A DNA stretch of 64,000 nucleotides from contig OY821747.1 in assembly GCA_963682055.1 (NCBI GenBank), positions 19,270,258 to 19,334,257 on the forward strand, written 5' to 3'. The notes beneath the pieces are model-generated. The model saw only the letters and a program-made list of their open reading frames with translations. It was not told the DNA's origin and ran no database searches. Positions 1 through 9,900 of the stretch are shown one piece after another. The DNA comes from Primula veris. Taxonomy: Eukaryota > Streptophyta > Magnoliopsida > Ericales > Primulaceae. The first letter of the stretch is position 1, and each line of letters starts with the position of its first letter. A program made the translations under genes and the position numbers.

Positions 1-515
1 ACTTTAGCTGTATCACCCAACAACGAGAAATCCACAGGAGCTACATCGTCACCACCGCTGTCACCACGAAAACCACCAACACCGCTGCTGCCTCCAACGA
101 CAACACCTTCCTCCTCCTCCTGTTGCTGCTCTAATGGAGAAAAACCCGCCTCTGCCTCCGCATCATCAATATGATCATCATCTCTTTGTTCAGTTGGCAG
201 AGCTGATAATCCTCTGGTGGTGGTGGTGGTGGTGTTTGTTTTTTTTGTTATTTTGTTATTTTTGCTGTTTTTATTAGTACTAGTAGTAGCAGTAGTGTTA
301 CAACTTTTTGTTCTTCTTTTTTTTATTGGCTTTTTGGTGTCACCGAGGTCGTCTTCTTGTACGGATTTAAGAAGAAGACGGCGCTTATTGTCTTGTTGTT
401 CAGCAATGATTTTGATACGAGAGCTTGTTCGTCTTTTAATCATCATGTCTCCACCACTACCGCAACATTCTTCTTCTACTTCTTTAAATGATTTTGATAC
501 TTGTACCACCACCAT
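1..515 (-). CDS. N-terminal part of an unrecognised host protein, cut by the window edge
   Basis: A minus-strand frame is open from an ATG at 515-513 to base 1 (about 171 codons); an in-frame TAA lies just upstream of the ATG. The predicted protein is hydrophilic and low in complexity. It has basic clusters (KRRTSSR, KKRR), a run of six Thr, an acidic/Gln patch (LEQQQEEEE) and a Gly/Ser-rich stretch, the composition of a disordered nuclear N-terminus. No domain is visible, so I assign no function. A T-rich antisense frame at 217-543 is its shadow. The 9-bp and 5-bp duplications of the next two elements show that both inserted upstream of this gene. Confidence 0.6.
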   Translation of the reverse strand, partial: MVVVQVSKSFKEVEEECCGSGGDMMIKRRTSSRIKIIAEQQDNKRRLLLKSVQEDDLGDTKKPIKKRRTKSCNTTATTSTNKNSKNNKITKKTNTTTTTTRGLSALPTEQRDDDHIDDAEAEAGFSPLEQQQEEEEGVVVGGSSGVGGFRGDSGGDDVAPVDFSLLGDTAK

Positions 516-1465
516 CCTACTACTACTATTTTACTGTTTTTAATCTATTACTCTAATAAGTAATTTTGTTTGGGGTGTGATAGGAGGGGTTTTTTTTTTT
601 CAGAATTGAAAGAGGAATATAGGAAAATGGAAAGAAAGGGAGATATATTAAATTGCGGCTACCGAGACAAAAACAGAGAATTTTAAGGGGAGCTGAAAAA
701 GTTACTTTTTAGTTTTCCCTCCTCTCTCTCGTTTTTGAATCACCTTTTCATTTTCAAATTCTTCCCCCCCCTCCACCCCCTCTCTCTCCCCACTTTTACT
801 ATTTCATAAATAAAAAGAATAAACATTTTTACTTTCCAATATTAGATCACACTCGCCCAATGTTTTCATAAATCTTTTTTAATAAAAAACATTGAACAAA
901 AAATGATCTCACATTAATCTTACAACTCATTTTTTATAAATAGATAAATTAATTTAAACTCTTTATATTAACATATTATCGTTCATACTCACTGAAATAA
1001 AATAACAATATTTTATTACAATTTCTTGTATTCTGCATTGATTTACATTGTCACTTTAAATTTTAATTATATTAATAATATAATAATTGCTATAGAGAGC
1101 TTAAAAGAGAGTTTGAAATTTGACACAAAATATAAATAAATTCTCAAAATTAAAAAAAATGTATTTTTATCCACAAATTTAAATAGTATGATAAATATAT
1201 TGGCGGGATATTCTTACACATTCCACGGTTTACTATAAGTAATTTACTTCCTTTTACTAGTAGCTCATTTTTTCACACATTTTTTTAAGGGGTAATGCTA
1301 GGGAGTCTAGAGTAATATTTCATTGTACCATTTGGATTTTGAAATGGAAGAGTTTTTTTTTTTGAACAGTAATCCAAACTGTGTTTTTTGTGTGTGTGAG
1401 AGTAATTGGATTTTGAAAGGTAAAATCTAAAGGGTGTCATTAAAAGTAGAAAATAAAAAAAGGGG
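516..1465. other. 5' flank of the edge gene, no gene seen
   Basis: AT-rich sequence with a CT-rich stretch near 717-800, likely the 5' UTR or promoter of the minus-strand gene. No further ORF, RNA gene or clear repeat was recognised. Confidence 0.5.
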
Positions 1466-1474
1466 CGTTTCTTT

Positions 1475-2939
1475 GGGAGATTTTTTTTTAATACTCTGAT
1501 TACTCAGCAATAAAAGGGAGATTCCACGTCTACATGGCTGTCGAATTAATTTTATTTTTTTTTTCGTTTTTCTTATTTTATTTTGATTTGTGTATATAAA
1601 AAACTTTTCCAATTTTACCCAAAAACTTGTCCAATTTTACTCGAAAAAAACCCTAACCATCCACCATCAACCATCAAACTACTTCCTATATCAAATTAAT
1701 ATATTTTTTTTTATCAAATCAACATAACTCTACCACTACAATTATCCCCAATTTTACCAAAAAAAAACCTCTCTCAATTTACCCAAAAAAAAAACTTTTT
1801 CAATTTTACAAAAAAAAAAACTCTAACCATCAACCATCAAACTCATTAATATATCAAATTAATATATTTTTTTATCAAATCAACATTACTCTACCATTAT
1901 AATTATTCCCAATTTTACCAAAAAAAAACTTTTCCCAATTTACCAAAAAAAAACTTTTTCCAATTTTAACTAAAAAAACCCTAACCATCAACCATCAAAC
2001 TCCTCGTATATCAAATTAATATATTTTTTTATCAAATCAACATCACTCTACCACTACAATTATCCCAAATTTTACTAAAAAAAAAAATACCTCCCAATTT
2101 ACCCAAAAAAAACTTAAATTGGAGGAGGTTTTATTTTGGTAAATTGGGAGAGGTTTTTTTTTGGGTAAAATTGGGGATAAATGTAGTGGTAAAGTGATAT
2201 TGATCTGAGAAAAAAATTTATTAATTTGATATACGAAGGAGTTTGATGGTTGATGGTTAGAATTTTTTTTTGGTAAAATTGGAAAAGTTTTTTTTTTTTT
2301 TTTTTGATAAATTGGGATATGTTTTTTTTTGGTAAAATTGGGGATAATTGTAGTGATAGAGTGATGTTGATTTGATAAAAAAATATATTAATTTGATACA
2401 GGAAGCAGTTTGATGGTTGATGGTTAGGGTTTTTTTTTGGCTAAAATTGGAAAAGTTTTTTTTGGGTAAATTGGGAGATGTTTTTTTTTTTTTTTTAGTA
2501 AAATTGGGGATAATTGTAGTGGTAGAGTGATGTTGATTTGATAAAAAAATATATTAATTTGATATACGGGGAGTTTGATGGTTGATGGTTAGAGTTTTTT
2601 TGGTTAAAATTGGAAAAGGTTTTTTTTTGATAAATTGGGAAAAGTTTTTTTTTGGTAAAATTGAGAATAATTATAGTGGTAGAGTAATGTTGATTTGATA
2701 AAAAAATATATTAATTTGATATATTAATGAGTTTGATGGTTGATGGTTAGAGTTTTTTTTTTTGTAAAATTGAAAAAGTTTTTGGGTAAAATTGGAGAAG
2801 TTTTTTATATACGAAAACAAAAATAAAATAAGAAAAACGAAAAAAAAATAAAATTAAATTCGGCAGCCACGTAGACGGATCTCAGATCCCACGTCCCTTA
2901 TAGTGCTGAGTAATCAGAGTATTAAAAAAAGAATCTCCC
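1475..2939. mobile_element. Palindromic foldback element with 9-bp target duplication (MULE-type, non-autonomous)
   Basis: The two halves are inverted copies of each other. Both ends begin with GGGAGATT followed by a T-run and AATACTCTGATTACTCAG. The element is flanked by the 9-bp direct repeat CGTTTCTTT at 1466-1474 and 2940-2948, the size made by Mutator-type transposases. Inside lies a repeat of about 160 bp marked by an ACCATCAACCATCAAACT-like core, seen three times in the left arm (near 1656, 1822, 1978) and four times inverted in the right arm (near 2239, 2406, 2570, 2727). No transposase ORF is present. The whole 1465 bp could fold into one long hairpin. Confidence 0.82.
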
Positions 2940-2995
2940 CGTTTCTTTCCCTTCCCTCTTCCCTCCACTCCTTCATCTCTCATGAGAAAGGATTT

Positions 2996-3549
2996 TGATA
3001 AAGTCATAACTTTGTTCGGTGGCGTTAGTTTTTTCAACAATAATATAATGATTGATTGACAGTAAATATTGAACATTTCTTGATTTTTATTATTGCTCTG
3101 CCATTGCATTTGCTCGGATAACAATTTCCTTATTACACTTGTGCTCGAATTAATAATTTAATCTTTTATCTTAATCTTTCTCCTTCTTCTTCGGTGCTCG
3201 GTTTGCTTTTTGATGTGATAAGCTCTGACAAGTTTCTCTCTTTTCTCTACTTCTCTCTATATTTTTTGGATAGATTTTCTGGTCCTTCTTTTAAGGGGGG
3301 TAGTTGGCTATTTATAGACAATTATGCCTCATAGGATATTGACAAATGTCGTCATCTTAGGAGCCACCTCATGGGATTTTCCATTGGGGACCTTTATTAC
3401 TGGGCTGGACCTTTATAAATAATGGCCTGTTAGGAAAGCTCTATTAAACCATGGGTTTTTGGGTTTTTAGCCTTGGGTACCCTCTAATAATGGGTGGGTC
3501 GATTCATACCAGACTAGACATATTCAGGTCCAATTTTTATGTTCTATCA
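2996..3549 (-). repeat. 3' LTR of Tat copy 1
   Basis: Starts TGATAAAGTCATAACTTTG and ends TTCTATCA; 554 bp. It matches 18451-19018 over its full length, with a short deletion near position 200 of the LTR. The flanking base block GATTT at 2991-2995 is the target duplication. Confidence 0.93.
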
Positions 3550-3572
3550 AGTGCTCCCTGACTTCCTCGGTG
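3550..3572 (-). other. Polypurine tract of Tat copy 1
   Basis: Directly inside the left LTR the minus strand reads GAGGAAGTCAGGGAGCACT, a purine-rich stretch in the position of the plus-strand primer. The same stretch sits inside the LTR of copy 2. This confirms that the element reads on the minus strand. Confidence 0.65.
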
Positions 3573-3764
3573 TGGTCTCCACGTCGAGGGAGTCATGATC
3601 GGTCTGTCGAGGGTGTTACTTCGGTCTTGCTGTTCCCAATGTTTCATCGAAAAATGTAACATATTTATGACTGTTTCCTGGGGCCCATTTGAGGTTATTT
3701 AAGAAGTCCTATCTTGATATATTTCTTCGAGGAAAACCCTTGACCTTTCCAAAGTTTATCTTGT

Positions 3765-3771
3765 TATAAAA
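3765..3771 (+). promoter_or_regulatory. TATA box for coiled-coil gene A
   Basis: TATAAAA lies 60 bp before the ATG at 3825 and is conserved in copy 2 at 54684-54690. This places a plant-type core promoter inside the element on the strand opposite gag-pol. Confidence 0.6.
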
Positions 3772-3824
3772 GGGAGTGCCCTACCCATAATTATCTATTC
3801 CATCACCACTTCGCTTGTGACGTA

Positions 3825-4136
3825 ATGGCTTCTTCCCATGATTCTACTGGAGATAATTCTTCAGATTACGTCGCTTATCTGGAGAATGAAGTCAAGAAAG
3901 CTCGTGTCGTGAAGAGGAAGCTGGCGGTTGCGACAAAAAAGTTGTCTGATATGGACGCCGTTCACCACGTGACTATGGCTGATCGGGATTGGGCCTTTGA
4001 ACGTATAAAGAGGCTTGAGGTTTCACTGGCTAAGCAAAAGGCAGCAAAAAGGGCCTATAAGCTTGCCTTCAAGGAGTTGCATGCTCGGTCCAAACCCGGG
4101 CCGGATGACGTTGAAGAAAGCTCTTCCTCAGAATAA
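3825..4136 (+). CDS. Antisense coiled-coil gene A, Tat copy 1
   Basis: An intact 103-residue frame, starting MASSHDSTGDNSSDYVAYL and ending in an acidic-serine tail (EESSSSE). Heptad-like charged residues run through most of the length, suggesting a coiled coil; a conserved block KAAKRAYKLAFKELHARSK lies near residues 74-92. The copy 2 version (54745-55056) has the same length and about four fifths identity by eye. A TATA box lies 60 bp upstream and AATAAA follows at 4203. No enzyme motif is visible. It is related to gene B next to it, so the two look like a tandem duplication. Confidence 0.65.
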   Translation: MASSHDSTGDNSSDYVAYLENEVKKARVVKRKLAVATKKLSDMDAVHHVTMADRDWAFERIKRLEVSLAKQKAAKRAYKLAFKELHARSKPGPDDVEESSSSE

Positions 4137-4202
4137 TTAGCTTTTGTAATTTCTTTGTATTGGGTGTCATCACCAAATTGTAATCGAATTATTGAAAATA
4201 TT

Positions 4203-4208
4203 AATAAA
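4203..4208 (+). terminator. Poly(A) signal after gene A
   Basis: AATAAA about 65 bp after the stop codon of gene A. The copy 2 gene has the same signal at 55125-55130 in a closely similar context. Confidence 0.5.
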
Positions 4209-4368
4209 ATATTTCCTATTTTCATTCTTGTCTGTTTATTTCTTTAATACCTCATTGAATGACTTAATTGGACTCGTACTGTCGTTAGTTAGCCATTAAT
4301 GTTCTTGGGAAGTTCAAGAGGTTTAGTCTTTCTTCGAGATGACCTTTGATCTACCCCTTGTTTCTTCC

Positions 4369-4376
4369 TATAAAAG
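4369..4376 (+). promoter_or_regulatory. TATA box for coiled-coil gene B
   Basis: TATAAAAG lies 57 bp before the ATG at 4426. The same box precedes the copy 2 gene at 55290-55297. Confidence 0.58.
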
Positions 4377-4425
4377 GAGGCTGTCCTTGTCATCTTTGTG
4401 CAATTTATTCTTTATTAACAAACAA

Positions 4426-4680
4426 ATGGATTCTCCTTGTGAAAATAGTGGTGACAACCTTCCTGAGTATGTTGCTCATCTAGAGGAGGAAGTTAGGAAA
4501 GTGCGTACTCTTGAGAGAAGGGTTGCCTTATTGTCAGTGGAAGCTCGTCGGGCTGTTGAAATGGACGAGCGATTGGACGCCATGGAGAGGGAATACCAAA
4601 GGTCTTTATGTTCCTCTTCCTATTTTTTTTTTTTTTTTGTGCTTCTTTCCTTCGTGCCTCCTGTTCGCTTGGCTCGCTGA
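4426..4680 (+). pseudogene. Antisense coiled-coil gene B, 3' end lost by deletion
   Basis: The frame starts MDSPCENSGDNLPEYVAHL and follows the copy 2 gene (55345-55713) for about 60 residues to YQRSL. There the sequence jumps into a T-run and a region that in copy 2 lies about 1.4 kb further on. The last 20 or so residues are therefore novel read-through. Copy 1 has lost the end of gene B and the whole of the next gene found in copy 2 at 56289-56582. The N-terminal half resembles gene A (GDNxxxYVAxLExEVRK). Confidence 0.68.
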
Positions 4681-4734
4681 TATAGTCGATCTTCTTTGGA
4701 TATGTTGTCTGATGTAATCGTTCTTATTTTGATG

Positions 4735-4825
4735 TTGTCCTCTGATGTAATGAACACCTATGTAATAGATTTTCTTTTGGGGAGTTGTCCTCTGATGTAA
4801 TGAACACCTATGTAATCCCATTAAT
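4735..4825. repeat. Short tandem repeat after gene B, Tat copy 1
   Basis: The phrase TCCTCTGATGTAATGAACACC occurs twice, each time followed by TATGTAAT. Copy 2 has an expanded version of the same block at 57068-57200. The second unit runs into TTAATGAAAT, which may serve as a weak poly(A) signal. Confidence 0.55.
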
Positions 4826-5028
4826 GAAATATTTATTTGCATCTCCTGTTGTTCTTTTTATATTGCTTTCGTGGTTTGTCGTTTTCTGTCCTTGTCAGAA
4901 TCATCAAGTACTTTTCTTTTCTTCTTGTATGGTGTTGTGCTGTACCCACGTGAAATCTGAGGCATGAAAGATTGGTCAAAGATGCATGTTTCCAAGCATT
5001 GTCAGACAATGCCATACTATCTTTGTTC

Positions 5029-5036
5029 TATAAATA
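5029..5036 (+). promoter_or_regulatory. TATA box for coiled-coil gene C
   Basis: TATAAATA lies 103 bp before the ATG at 5132. The same box is kept in copy 2 at 57509-57516. Confidence 0.55.
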
Positions 5037-5131
5037 CTCTTCAACTTTTCTTTATGATGTATCATTCTTCATAAACTTGTTTGTTTCTACCTCATCCCCC
5101 ATCTCCTTTTGTGTTTTAACAACTTTTAAGA

Positions 5132-5611
5132 ATGTCTGAGCCCGTGGTTAGATATCATGCTCAGATGAAGGACTTGGATGCTGAGGTATCTCAGGTCCGT
5201 CTTCGAATGGCTAGGCTTGAGAAGGAGTATGGTGTCCTGGCTTTGAGTTTGTTTAACTCGCACCCCGAGGAGACCATCAAGTGGACAGAGATTTCGGCCT
5301 TGAGTCGTCAGCTCGACCACTTGTTACTGTGAAGAAACCATCTGGCCAACTCCTGGTATGAGGCCGAGGAGATTTGGGACCAAGCCCAGGATGAGTTTGA
5401 TAACTCTCCTCAAGGCCTTGCTAGCATGACAGTTAAAAATGCTCGGCTTAAGGAGCATGTTACTGCCCTTATTGGTGAGAATGCCCATCTTGCCAGGGAG
5501 AATGAGTGCTTGGTCGTCATGAACGACTCCTACCAAGCTCAGCTAGATCGCTCTGCTCGGGTGGCTTTCTCTCGGTCTGGCAGTTCGGTTGTCCCACCCA
5601 TTGATCCTTGA
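5132..5611 (+). pseudogene. Antisense coiled-coil gene C, one internal stop
   Basis: The frame starts MSEPVVRYHAQMK and ends SGSSVVPPIDP. It is 159 codons long, like the intact copy 2 gene (57617-58096). A TGA at about 5330 splits it; the copy 2 base sequence differs there, and the frame is the same on both sides. Charged heptad-like segments suggest a long coiled coil, with a central WTEISALSRQLDHLL segment and a Ser-rich tail. No enzyme motif is seen. Confidence 0.66.
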
Positions 5612-5724
5612 TTAGATTGGGCTAGGTTCCTTTTTGTATTTTCCATTTTGTAACTTGTATTTCCTTTTTTCTTTTTTGTATTTGAACAGTTGCATCTCTT
5701 CGTATTTCGTGCCCTTTGACTCCT

Positions 5725-5730
5725 TATAAA
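5725..5730 (+). promoter_or_regulatory. TATA box for coiled-coil gene D
   Basis: TATAAATG overlaps the first in-frame ATG at 5730. A transcript starting about 30 bp downstream would lack that ATG, which argues for the later start at 5820. Copy 2 has the same overlap at 58207-58214. Confidence 0.55.
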
Positions 5731-5819
5731 TGCTCCCTGTTATTTGCACTTCATTTTCCACTCTTCCTTTCTCTCTCTTGTTTATGATTTTTGTTTCTTC
5801 TAACTTGCTTTTATCTAAG

Positions 5820-6185
5820 ATGACTCCCATCACTAGATCTGCTGCGAAAAAGAAAGCCCTTCATGAAGAGCCTACTTTCATGTTACCCCGTCCCCCTGGT
5901 TTCGGGGAAGAGGAATTGACTCCTCTTCAGTTGAAAGAAATCGAGATGTCATGGCTAAGAGCCGATCTCAAGTGTGCTCAGATTGAAGTCAGGAGGTTTA
6001 AACAATATTGGGATGAGGAGGGTACTGCTCGTTTTGAAGCCGAGCAAAAATGCAAGTCTCAGTCTTACGCCTTGCAACATGCTGAGATGGGTATTTCTCG
6101 CTTGATCAAGGAGAGGGATCATCTCAAAGAGCTCTTGGCAAAGAGGAACGCCGAGGGAGGGGGTAGTTCTAGGGTTCAGAAATAA
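5820..6185 (+). CDS. Antisense coiled-coil gene D, Tat copy 1
   Basis: An intact frame of 121 codons, starting MTPITRSAAKKKALHEEP. A basic start and a Pro-rich stretch (LLPRPPGFGEEELTPLQ in general form) are followed by a charged helical region ending in ERDHLKELLAKRNAEGG. The frame also reads upstream to an ATG at 5730, adding a hydrophobic stretch, but that ATG overlaps the TATA box, so I chose 5820. The copy 2 gene (58302-58663) is broken by a one-base loss in the C-run within the Pro-rich stretch. No known domain recognised. Confidence 0.64.
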   Translation: MTPITRSAAKKKALHEEPTFMLPRPPGFGEEELTPLQLKEIEMSWLRADLKCAQIEVRRFKQYWDEEGTARFEAEQKCKSQSYALQHAEMGISRLIKERDHLKELLAKRNAEGGGSSRVQK

Positions 6186-6270
6186 AGAAGTATTTTATTG
6201 TTGACGTCTTTATAGTAGTTTTTTTTTTTCCCGTTGTAACTGGTTGTGGTTGTTTTCCCCCTTGTGGATG

Positions 6271-6276
6271 AATAAA
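6271..6276 (+). terminator. Poly(A) signal after gene D
   Basis: AATAAA follows the gene D stop codon by about 85 bp; the matching copy 2 signal is at 58733-58738. Confidence 0.48.
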
Positions 6277-6299
6277 AATTCTACTCTCTTTTCGCAATT

Positions 6300-6936
6300 C
6301 GTTTACTGCTTATTTTGACTTAACGTTGAAACCATACTATGCATTTCAGTATTGGACACCGAGCAAAGTGTACCACGGTTATCCCCCCGGAGAGCGTTGC
6401 TAGACTTGATGCTTTAAAATCCGTCGAGCTAGGAACGGTCTTCGTCCACCTTGTTCAGTGTTCCTACGGTAAGAAATTGTCTGGCGTCGAGGAACGTAAT
6501 TGGGGTGCATCCTCGGTGGTAATTATTGGTAGCGTATGCTGTAAACTTTTCATGGTGGGGTCCACTGGCCGTTTATATAGGTGTAATGATGTGAACTGCA
6601 TTGGTTAGTGGGATACACTATCTGATGTGGTAAGATCTGGAGCATTGATTTGTTGAAAATAGCAGCGGTTGTGGACTTTTCTGTGGCTGAAAAAAAAGTA
6701 AACCTCTGTTACACGAAATGACGGTTATTATTTTATTCTTTCTGTGGCTCCACTCCTTTTAACTGTGCTAAGTAATTCCTTTTGTTTTTATCTCATAATT
6801 TGCTGAAAACAGATATTTCTTATTTTCTCTCTCTAGGGTTTGTTCTTCCCGCCAAAAAGATTTGATGCCTATCTACCTAGGGTTTCTCTTGATTTTTGAT
6901 ATATTTGCTGCGGCCCTGTCCTCCTTACCATTAAAT
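6300..6936 (+). promoter_or_regulatory. Conserved leader and promoter region of the multi-exon antisense gene
   Basis: This stretch is conserved with 58790-59383 of copy 2. It includes GTTTATATAG near 6571-6580 and a CT-rich leader ending just before the ATG at 6937. The reading frames seen in it (6339-6608 here, 58828-59058 in copy 2) start differently in the two copies and share only a short end, so I treat the region as regulatory or leader DNA. Confidence 0.4.
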
Positions 6937-9900
6937 ATGACTGTAAGTGTTTTCTTATTCTGTGGGGTTTTCTGTATACCTCTGTGCTTAGGGTCTGTAT
7001 TTGATTTATGGTTGTGGTCATGTATGTGGCGTTGATATATGGTCTGGTTTGCCTATATATGTTTATCTAGGTTGGTGATTGGTGGTTTTTCTTCATGTAT
7101 AGGATTTTCGTTTGTTGGGTTGGTGGAAAAACTTAGGGTTTCTGGTAATTGGGGGGAACCCGCGTCGTGTGATTTGTTTTTGGATAGTATATTGATGAAG
7201 TTTTTATGACGTTTGGATAGGAAATTCTGACCCAATGCTTGGCTCAAGTTGGCCCATTTGTGGAAGAGGATTTTAAGAAGCTGGCCGGGATACCCGCCGA
7301 CATACATATTCGGCTGCCTGTCTCCGATGAGGAGGTCATGGGGGTTGTACCTGCCGGCGAGGTAGCTGTTCGTTCCTCGGCCTTCTTTACTGGGGGTCTT
7401 CGACTTCCTTTTACTGAATGGATGGCTTCGTTCTTTGAGGCCGTCCATATTGCTCCGGCCCAATTGGCCCTGAATGGCTACCGTACCCTGAATGCTATTT
7501 CAAGGTTGTCGGAGTTGTCGAGGATAAAGGTCGAACTGAAAGATGTATTCGGGGTCTATAGTTTGAGTTTTGATCGCCGTAGCTCTTATTTGAAGACATT
7601 AAGCTCCTTCTCTCGGCTTGTCATCGGTCTTCCGGATACCAACAAGGAGCATAACCTTGGTATCGTGATTGCTTCCGGAGATTGGGGTTGTGCGGAACAC
7701 CCGATTCCTGGACCTGCTACCACTGCCCTCGATGTTCCAGACCTCGGCTCTCCCAATGTCGAAGCTTTCTTAGCCGTGCTGCTCCCACGTTGTTAGGTTA
7801 TCCTGCGGGGCCAGTGACCAAGGGTAATCCTGCGCCCGAGATTCCCATAGAGCCGGAGGAGGAATTCCTCAAAATCATCAAGGCTTGGAGCGCTGCTCGT
7901 GGAGGGAGAAGGCCTGTTCGTCCGAAACGCCAAGCAGCAGACCCTGTTCCTGGGACCCCGAAGAGGACTAGGGCATCGGAGACATCGGTTAGTGAGGAGG
8001 TTCCTGAGGTTGTCACGGATGTGGTGTTCGTGGCCTCCCCCCAGGGTGATTCCACCGAGGCAGCTTCTGTGCATGGTGATGTACGTGTATTGGTTTTGTG
8101 AATTGTCTTTTAATTCCATTTTTCCCCTCTTTATTTGTTATCGTATTTCAGCTATTGACTTCTTCATTGGTTACCCTTGCCCTTGCCCGGTCAATGGGTA
8201 TTGTTGTGTTTCTGGGGTCGTTCGATAATATATTCGGACATCTCAACCTCATGGTGGACATGGGTGTGGATCCGATGAACCTGCCTGTCATCTCGCCACT
8301 CCGAACTGAGGATGTGAGTGAGCGCATGACCCCTGAGACTGTTCCTTCGGAAAAAGAGGTGAGGGAGGAAGTGGAGGTGGTAGCCGGCAAAAATATTACC
8401 GGGGAGGTTGTGACGGGAGGCGAGGATGAGGTTCCTGCGAGCCCGGAAAAGGTGGTGGTGGACGGGGTCTCGATGACCCGTTATATTGAGCGGTGTGGGG
8501 GCAAATTGCTAGAGCAACCCAGAGCTTTAAGGATGGGATACACTGCTCTTAAACCCCTTATCTTCAAGGATGCAGAGGAAATGGCTGCTCGTCCTATAGT
8601 GTCGGTCATTGAGCAGGCCAATAATGATGTGCTTCGAGTATGTTTCGCTCGTCTTTTGTTTATATAGTTCGTTACGGCCTTAGTTGGATGGTGTCTGATG
8701 TTTCTGATTACAGGCTTTCGTGGGTACCGTGGTGCCGAGGGATCAGTTGACGGCGCTCGAGACTGAGAAAGAGAAGCTAATTGCCGAAAATAAAGCAATG
8801 GCTGAGGAGAAAGCTCAGATGGTGAAGTTGGCCGCAGATTATGACAAATTGGTGGGAGATAACTTACGTCTGACTGAGGAGGTTGAAAAGTTGGAGGTCG
8901 AAAAGGAGCATATGGTCGAGAAGTACGACCTATTAGAGGCCGATAATGTGCTCATGGCGAAGGATATGGAGGCCGAAAAATCTGAGGTTGCTTCTTTGAA
9001 AGCGGCGCAAGCGGAGGAGCGGACAAAGTTTGTAATGATTGCCAGCTTTTCGGCCTTTTGCGCTCACGTTCGTGCTCTGAATTTTGTGAAGGTACCTCTG
9101 TCGAACCGGGCATGGTCGGAATTGGTTTATCCCTGTTCTCAAGGTGCACCGCCTAAGCCTCTGGATTGGGCCAATATTCGGGATGTGGAGCTACCACGGC
9201 TGCCAGGGCACACGACTTCGACAGTGCTCCGTCCCCATTCGGGGTCAGCTCCGTCTACTCCTCGGTCTGATACTGCTGTTACTCCCCCACCCGCATCTTC
9301 TCAGGTGGATCATTGATTATATACTTGGTAGTATTTTTTGTGTAGCTTAGTTTAAGGTATTTTGGTACCCGGATTGTGGGCCTCTTTTGTATCTAGAAGG
9401 ACATTCTTTTGGGAAGTTATAATATATGTGCTCCGTTTTCTTCCTGTTTGGCTTTCCTAGTTAATGTCGTTGTCTGTTGGTTGTCGTCATCTTTTGAAGG
9501 ACATAAAAAAAATCTTGTCAGGTACCTGTTAATCACCTTGCCATGGTGGTCTGGACCTCTCCTAGTCGTAGGGTAGATGATACTGTTATAGGTGGTCCAG
9601 AAAGGCCTAAGGCGTCCCTAACTTCGGAATTGAATTCTGCTCGTCGTGAAATCGAGGATCTGAATATTCATATTTCAAACTTGTCGACTCGGTTACGCGA
9701 TTTGGGAGAGAAGTTTAGCAAGAAGACCACCTACTATACAGTAAACAAGGGTAAGGCCAAAGAGCTTCTTCATGCACTTCGGCGCTCTCGTGATGAAGTT
9801 CGAGGCCGGGTGACGAGCTTGAACTTGGTGGTAGGGGTCGTTTTCGAAGACGCGGACCTGCTACTATCCTTCGTTAAAGCCTATTGGGATCGTGCTCAGG

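Noticed and set aside
217..543. 108-codon + frame starting MVVVVVFVFF
   Set aside because: A low-complexity shadow of the minus-strand frame 1-515, produced by the reverse of Thr-, Asn- and Lys-rich codons.
5730..5819. Hydrophobic N-terminal extension of gene D as a signal peptide
   Set aside because: The ATG is part of the TATA box in both copies, so the extension is probably not transcribed; kept only as an open question.
6339..6608. Possible 89-codon gene with a relative in copy 2 (58828-59058)
   Set aside because: Starts and most of the frame do not correspond between the copies; only a short end matches, as expected from DNA similarity in a promoter/leader region.
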